Under the pieces are notes generated by a model. That model worked only from the letters and a program-made list of their open reading frames with translations. It was not told the DNA's origin and searched no databases. From contig NMRA01000064.1 in the NCBI GenBank assembly GCA_002633005.1, positions 452,740 through 516,739 on the forward strand: a stretch of 64,000 nt of DNA. Reading direction: 5' to 3'. Origin of the DNA: Phoronis australis (Eukaryota > Phoronida > Phoronidae). The translations under genes and the position numbers were made by a program. Below, in pieces: positions 61,287 to 64,000 of the stretch; within the stretch, counting starts at the first letter, position 1, and the number at the start of each line of letters is the position of its first letter.

Positions 61287-62083
61287 ACTAACGGGTTAAA
61301 GCCCACATAGAAAACCTCAAAATCAGCAGGTGGGCATTAAGTTGAGCATTAAGCATTTGATACTTAACACTAATTAAGGTCAAATTGAAATAAAGAAAAA
61401 ATTAACTAAAGTCAAATACTGGAATTTGCTTACTTAAGTTAGCGACGCTGCGTCCGTCTGTCACGGACTTCAGCTTGGTCAGTGGCGTTACAATCATTTT
61501 GGCCAATAGGTGGCGTTTAAAAAAACCAGCTCAGCATGGTCGCCAGGACACTTTCCCATAAGTGCGACAGTTGGAACCTTAATCTGCCTTGTTTATTCAG
61601 AGAGGGATGGTCGATACGCTCATCCTGAGCTTTTTTGACACCCTTTCTGATCCTATCTTCCTCACAAGTAAGCAAATTCCAGTATTTGACTTTTTCTGTA
61701 TTCCGTTACCTCAATTGAATGTCTCAAAACAATTATGTGTTTTGGTCAAATTGAAATTGCAAATTTCACATAAGTGGTGAATCTTCCTGTTGCAGTAATC
61801 AGTGAACTCCAATTGGTTGATGATGGCATCATGTGAAATTATGAACCTTACTGGCCGAGTGTGTCTACAGGCAATCTGGGTTAATGACTTAACTGCTGGC
61901 TCTTTGCCAGTCTCTTCACATACACAAGTCAAACATAACGTTTTGCTGAATGTACTTCTAAATTAATTTTGTGCTTTTTGGGAACTGAAATTTACATGGT
62001 GATATTCAAAGGCATGGGCACTTATAAAGAACTAAAGATCAGGACTTATCATTTTGATATTTGAGAGGTGGGCGTTTTAACCC
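61287..62083. mobile_element. Decayed relative of the 14563 MITE
   Basis: ACGGGTTAAAGCCCAC near 61289 and GTGGGCGTTTTAACCCGCA near 62068 are imperfect inverted ends similar to those of the 14563-14779 element. The neighbouring GGTGGGCATTAAGTTGAGCA also resembles its inner repeat. The boundaries are approximate. Confidence 0.4.
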
Positions 62084-63171
62084 GCACAATTATGGTATTT
62101 TGTAATGTCATATCAAGTGTTCATTTGCTAGGATTGTGTGCATTTACGTGCTGAAACAGTTAGCATTTATTACTCATAACTGCAAGACATTAAGTGTGGA
62201 TGAGTTTGTTGCGTCTTGGATAAATTATATTCAGAGTTTCAGGCTGCTGATTTGAAACTACTTTTGTGACGCACAGATAATAATAGTTTTTGCAAACTAA
62301 AAAATAATCATTGGATTAGCAAGTTAAAGGTATTGAGAAAAACAAAGAGTGAAATAAGAACCAAGGCAAGCACTGCAGCTTTACGTGAAATGTATGCTAA
62401 AGTCAAGAGTAGTCTGTGATTCATATTGCCTGCATTGTTACATGGCACATGGAAGTATTCGTTATTGTACAGTTAGTCTTTCACATATTTTTCCATAGTC
62501 TACAGTTTTGTTAGTCACAACACAAGTGGGAAAGAATGAAAACATTTTGAATTGAAATTCACTAACATTCTTTTTACAATTCAGTTCTTGAAAATGTATT
62601 TACAGATTAAGGGGGTTTGACAAAGTTTGCTAAAAAGCCATATGAAGCAGTTGTTGATTAATTTATAAAACAGTTCAATTTTTTCTCTTTCAAATATTAA
62701 GACTATTTAAATTGAAAATTAAAACAAATTTTATTCAGTTTTTGTTTATTATATTTTTGAATAATAGCATGTGAATTTCACAATGGCAAACACAAGGGTA
62801 GATATTAGGCGTGACTTAATTCATAGAGCTATTTTGACTTTATTCAAGAAGAAAATTCTTATCTTTGATTATTTATATCAACTTAACGTAACCTAATCGT
62901 CATTGAGTGAAGTCCTGCTGTCCAATTGTGACCTTGAAATTGGTGCACTTTTGAGGTCAAATTGCATGTTCGTATTTGATTCTGTTTGAGCTAAAATAGC
63001 TCTAAATATTGTACAGATTAGTTGGGGGTAAAGACCAAAATAAAAAATTCAGTGATAAATTAAAATTGTAAATATCAATGATCATCATATTTACAAATAT
63101 CTGGCAACATGGATGTGAAGTCCTTCAGAACACCTAGTCTGATGATATTTCTCTGTTCTACCGCTGGTCCC

Positions 63172-63232
63172 GATGGCTTGTGGGCCAGAGCATCTACAGG
63201 GGTTGTAGAAGGTCCAGGGTTCGAGCCTTAAT
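63172..63232 (+). repeat. tRNA-like/SINE-like sequence
   Basis: GATGGCTTGTGGGCCAGAGC resembles an A box, TCTAC/GTAGA forms a 5-bp stem with a 7-nt loop, and AGGGTTCGAGCC is a B box. The loop lacks T at the position before the anticodon and the acceptor stem does not pair, so it is a SINE head or tRNA relic. Confidence 0.4.
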
Positions 63233-64000
63233 GAAGGAAGCAATCTTCACATTTGTAATTATTAGGTCACATGGCATGATCACAACTCAGTAGGGTACCT
63301 AGGTCTCGTGACCTAATCATATGGCTCACTAGGGTACCTATTCTTGCATGAATTAAAACTGTCAAACCCCCTTAAAGAGAGATAAATTTACTTGAGTATT
63401 TTACATGTGTTAACACTCACATTATTCAGCATAATTAATGCCAAGATATTTCAACTTTTAGTTAGTTCCACTCAAGTTGATGACTTGTAGTTTCGTTTCA
63501 GAATGTTTGTTATTTACCTGTATTGTTGGTGTTTGGTATATTGGGACTTTTTGCCAGTAAATCATAGTCACTGCCAACTGCTTTCTTGTAATAAATACTA
63601 AGTTAAATGCAACACAAATATTTAATTTAAAGCTTTGTTTCCCCATTTAGCTTACAAAAAAAAAAACAATTTAGGCATTTTGCTTTTTTAAAGTCAGTCT
63701 CATAATCCTCTGTGAAAGGATACTATTTCCATTGACAGAAAGAAATGCTTCAGAGTTTATTGGGGTTGGTCATTCCTAACATTGTGAATTGTAAATGGAC
63801 TCCTATAATGGTGAGGAATATTTTGAGGCAATTTGTACAAGACTAAAAAGGTTCCAATTCAATTTTCATTTTTTACCCAGCTGTACAGGGTGAAATGCAG
63901 CCTCAACTACTGATGAAAATTCAGTTTACATGTACTTGTAGATCCTCAGAAATTGTTAGACATCGTCCACTAGTATAACTTTCTCTTGTTCAGTGGCCAT

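Larger units (their letters stand above)
60953..64000 (+). other. ALP 3' UTR and downstream flank
   Basis: AATAAA occurs at 61389-61394 and again near 63591, so the mRNA could end at either. Related inverted motifs lie at about 61287 and 62083, and a tRNA-like stretch at 63172-63232. No other gene is seen up to the window end. Confidence 0.45.

Noticed and set aside
63172-63232. Functional tRNA gene
   Set aside because: A and B boxes and an anticodon-like stem are present, but the acceptor stem does not pair and the T before the anticodon is missing.

Overview
This is eukaryotic nuclear DNA, AT-rich, with large introns and many degraded transposable elements. Spliced PDZ-LIM genes, a heme-chaperone-type radical SAM gene and invertebrate-type repeats point to a bilaterian animal, most likely a marine invertebrate deuterostome (hemichordate, echinoderm or lancelet grade). 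The sequence alone does not settle the species. There are no bacterial features and no CRISPR.

Four genes can be supported. (1) A 65-codon microprotein ORF (1733-1930, +) lies 76 nt upstream of (2) an intronless, complete RSAD1 gene (2007-3332, +). (3) A minus-strand Enigma-family gene (34308 down to 6082; relatives PDLIM5, PDLIM7, LDB3/ZASP) has a PDZ domain, a ZM motif and three C-terminal LIM domains. I could rebuild it exon by exon with all splice phases closing: 627 codons plus stop in one form and 594 in another. (4) A plus-strand ALP-family gene (40131 to 60952; relatives PDLIM1-4) has a PDZ domain, a ZM motif and one LIM domain, 362 codons plus stop.

The two PDZ-LIM genes stand head to head, with start codons 5.8 kb apart. 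Their first two coding exons have the same sizes (111 and 152 nt) and phases, so they are products of an old duplication that still sit side by side. Both products would be expected at actin/alpha-actinin structures (Z-discs, stress fibres). Each gene also has a pair of alternative exons that reading phase forces to be mutually exclusive. In the ALP gene the two are visibly duplicated copies of one exon carrying the first zinc ligands of the LIM domain.

Layout: 1-1680 intergenic; 1733-3370 microprotein and RSAD1; 3370-5280 tail-to-tail intergenic with a 54-bp minisatellite; about 5285-34450 Enigma gene, whose introns hold a Penelope-like fragment, a non-coding repeat with a 141-bp near-perfect palindrome, a MITE with 26-bp terminal repeats, and a 606-bp direct duplication around an N; 34450-40130 divergent intergenic region with a LINE 3' fragment and microsatellites, and a consensus CRE near the ALP start; 40131-60952 ALP gene, whose introns hold two more elements with inverted ends; 60953-64000 ALP 3' UTR and flank.
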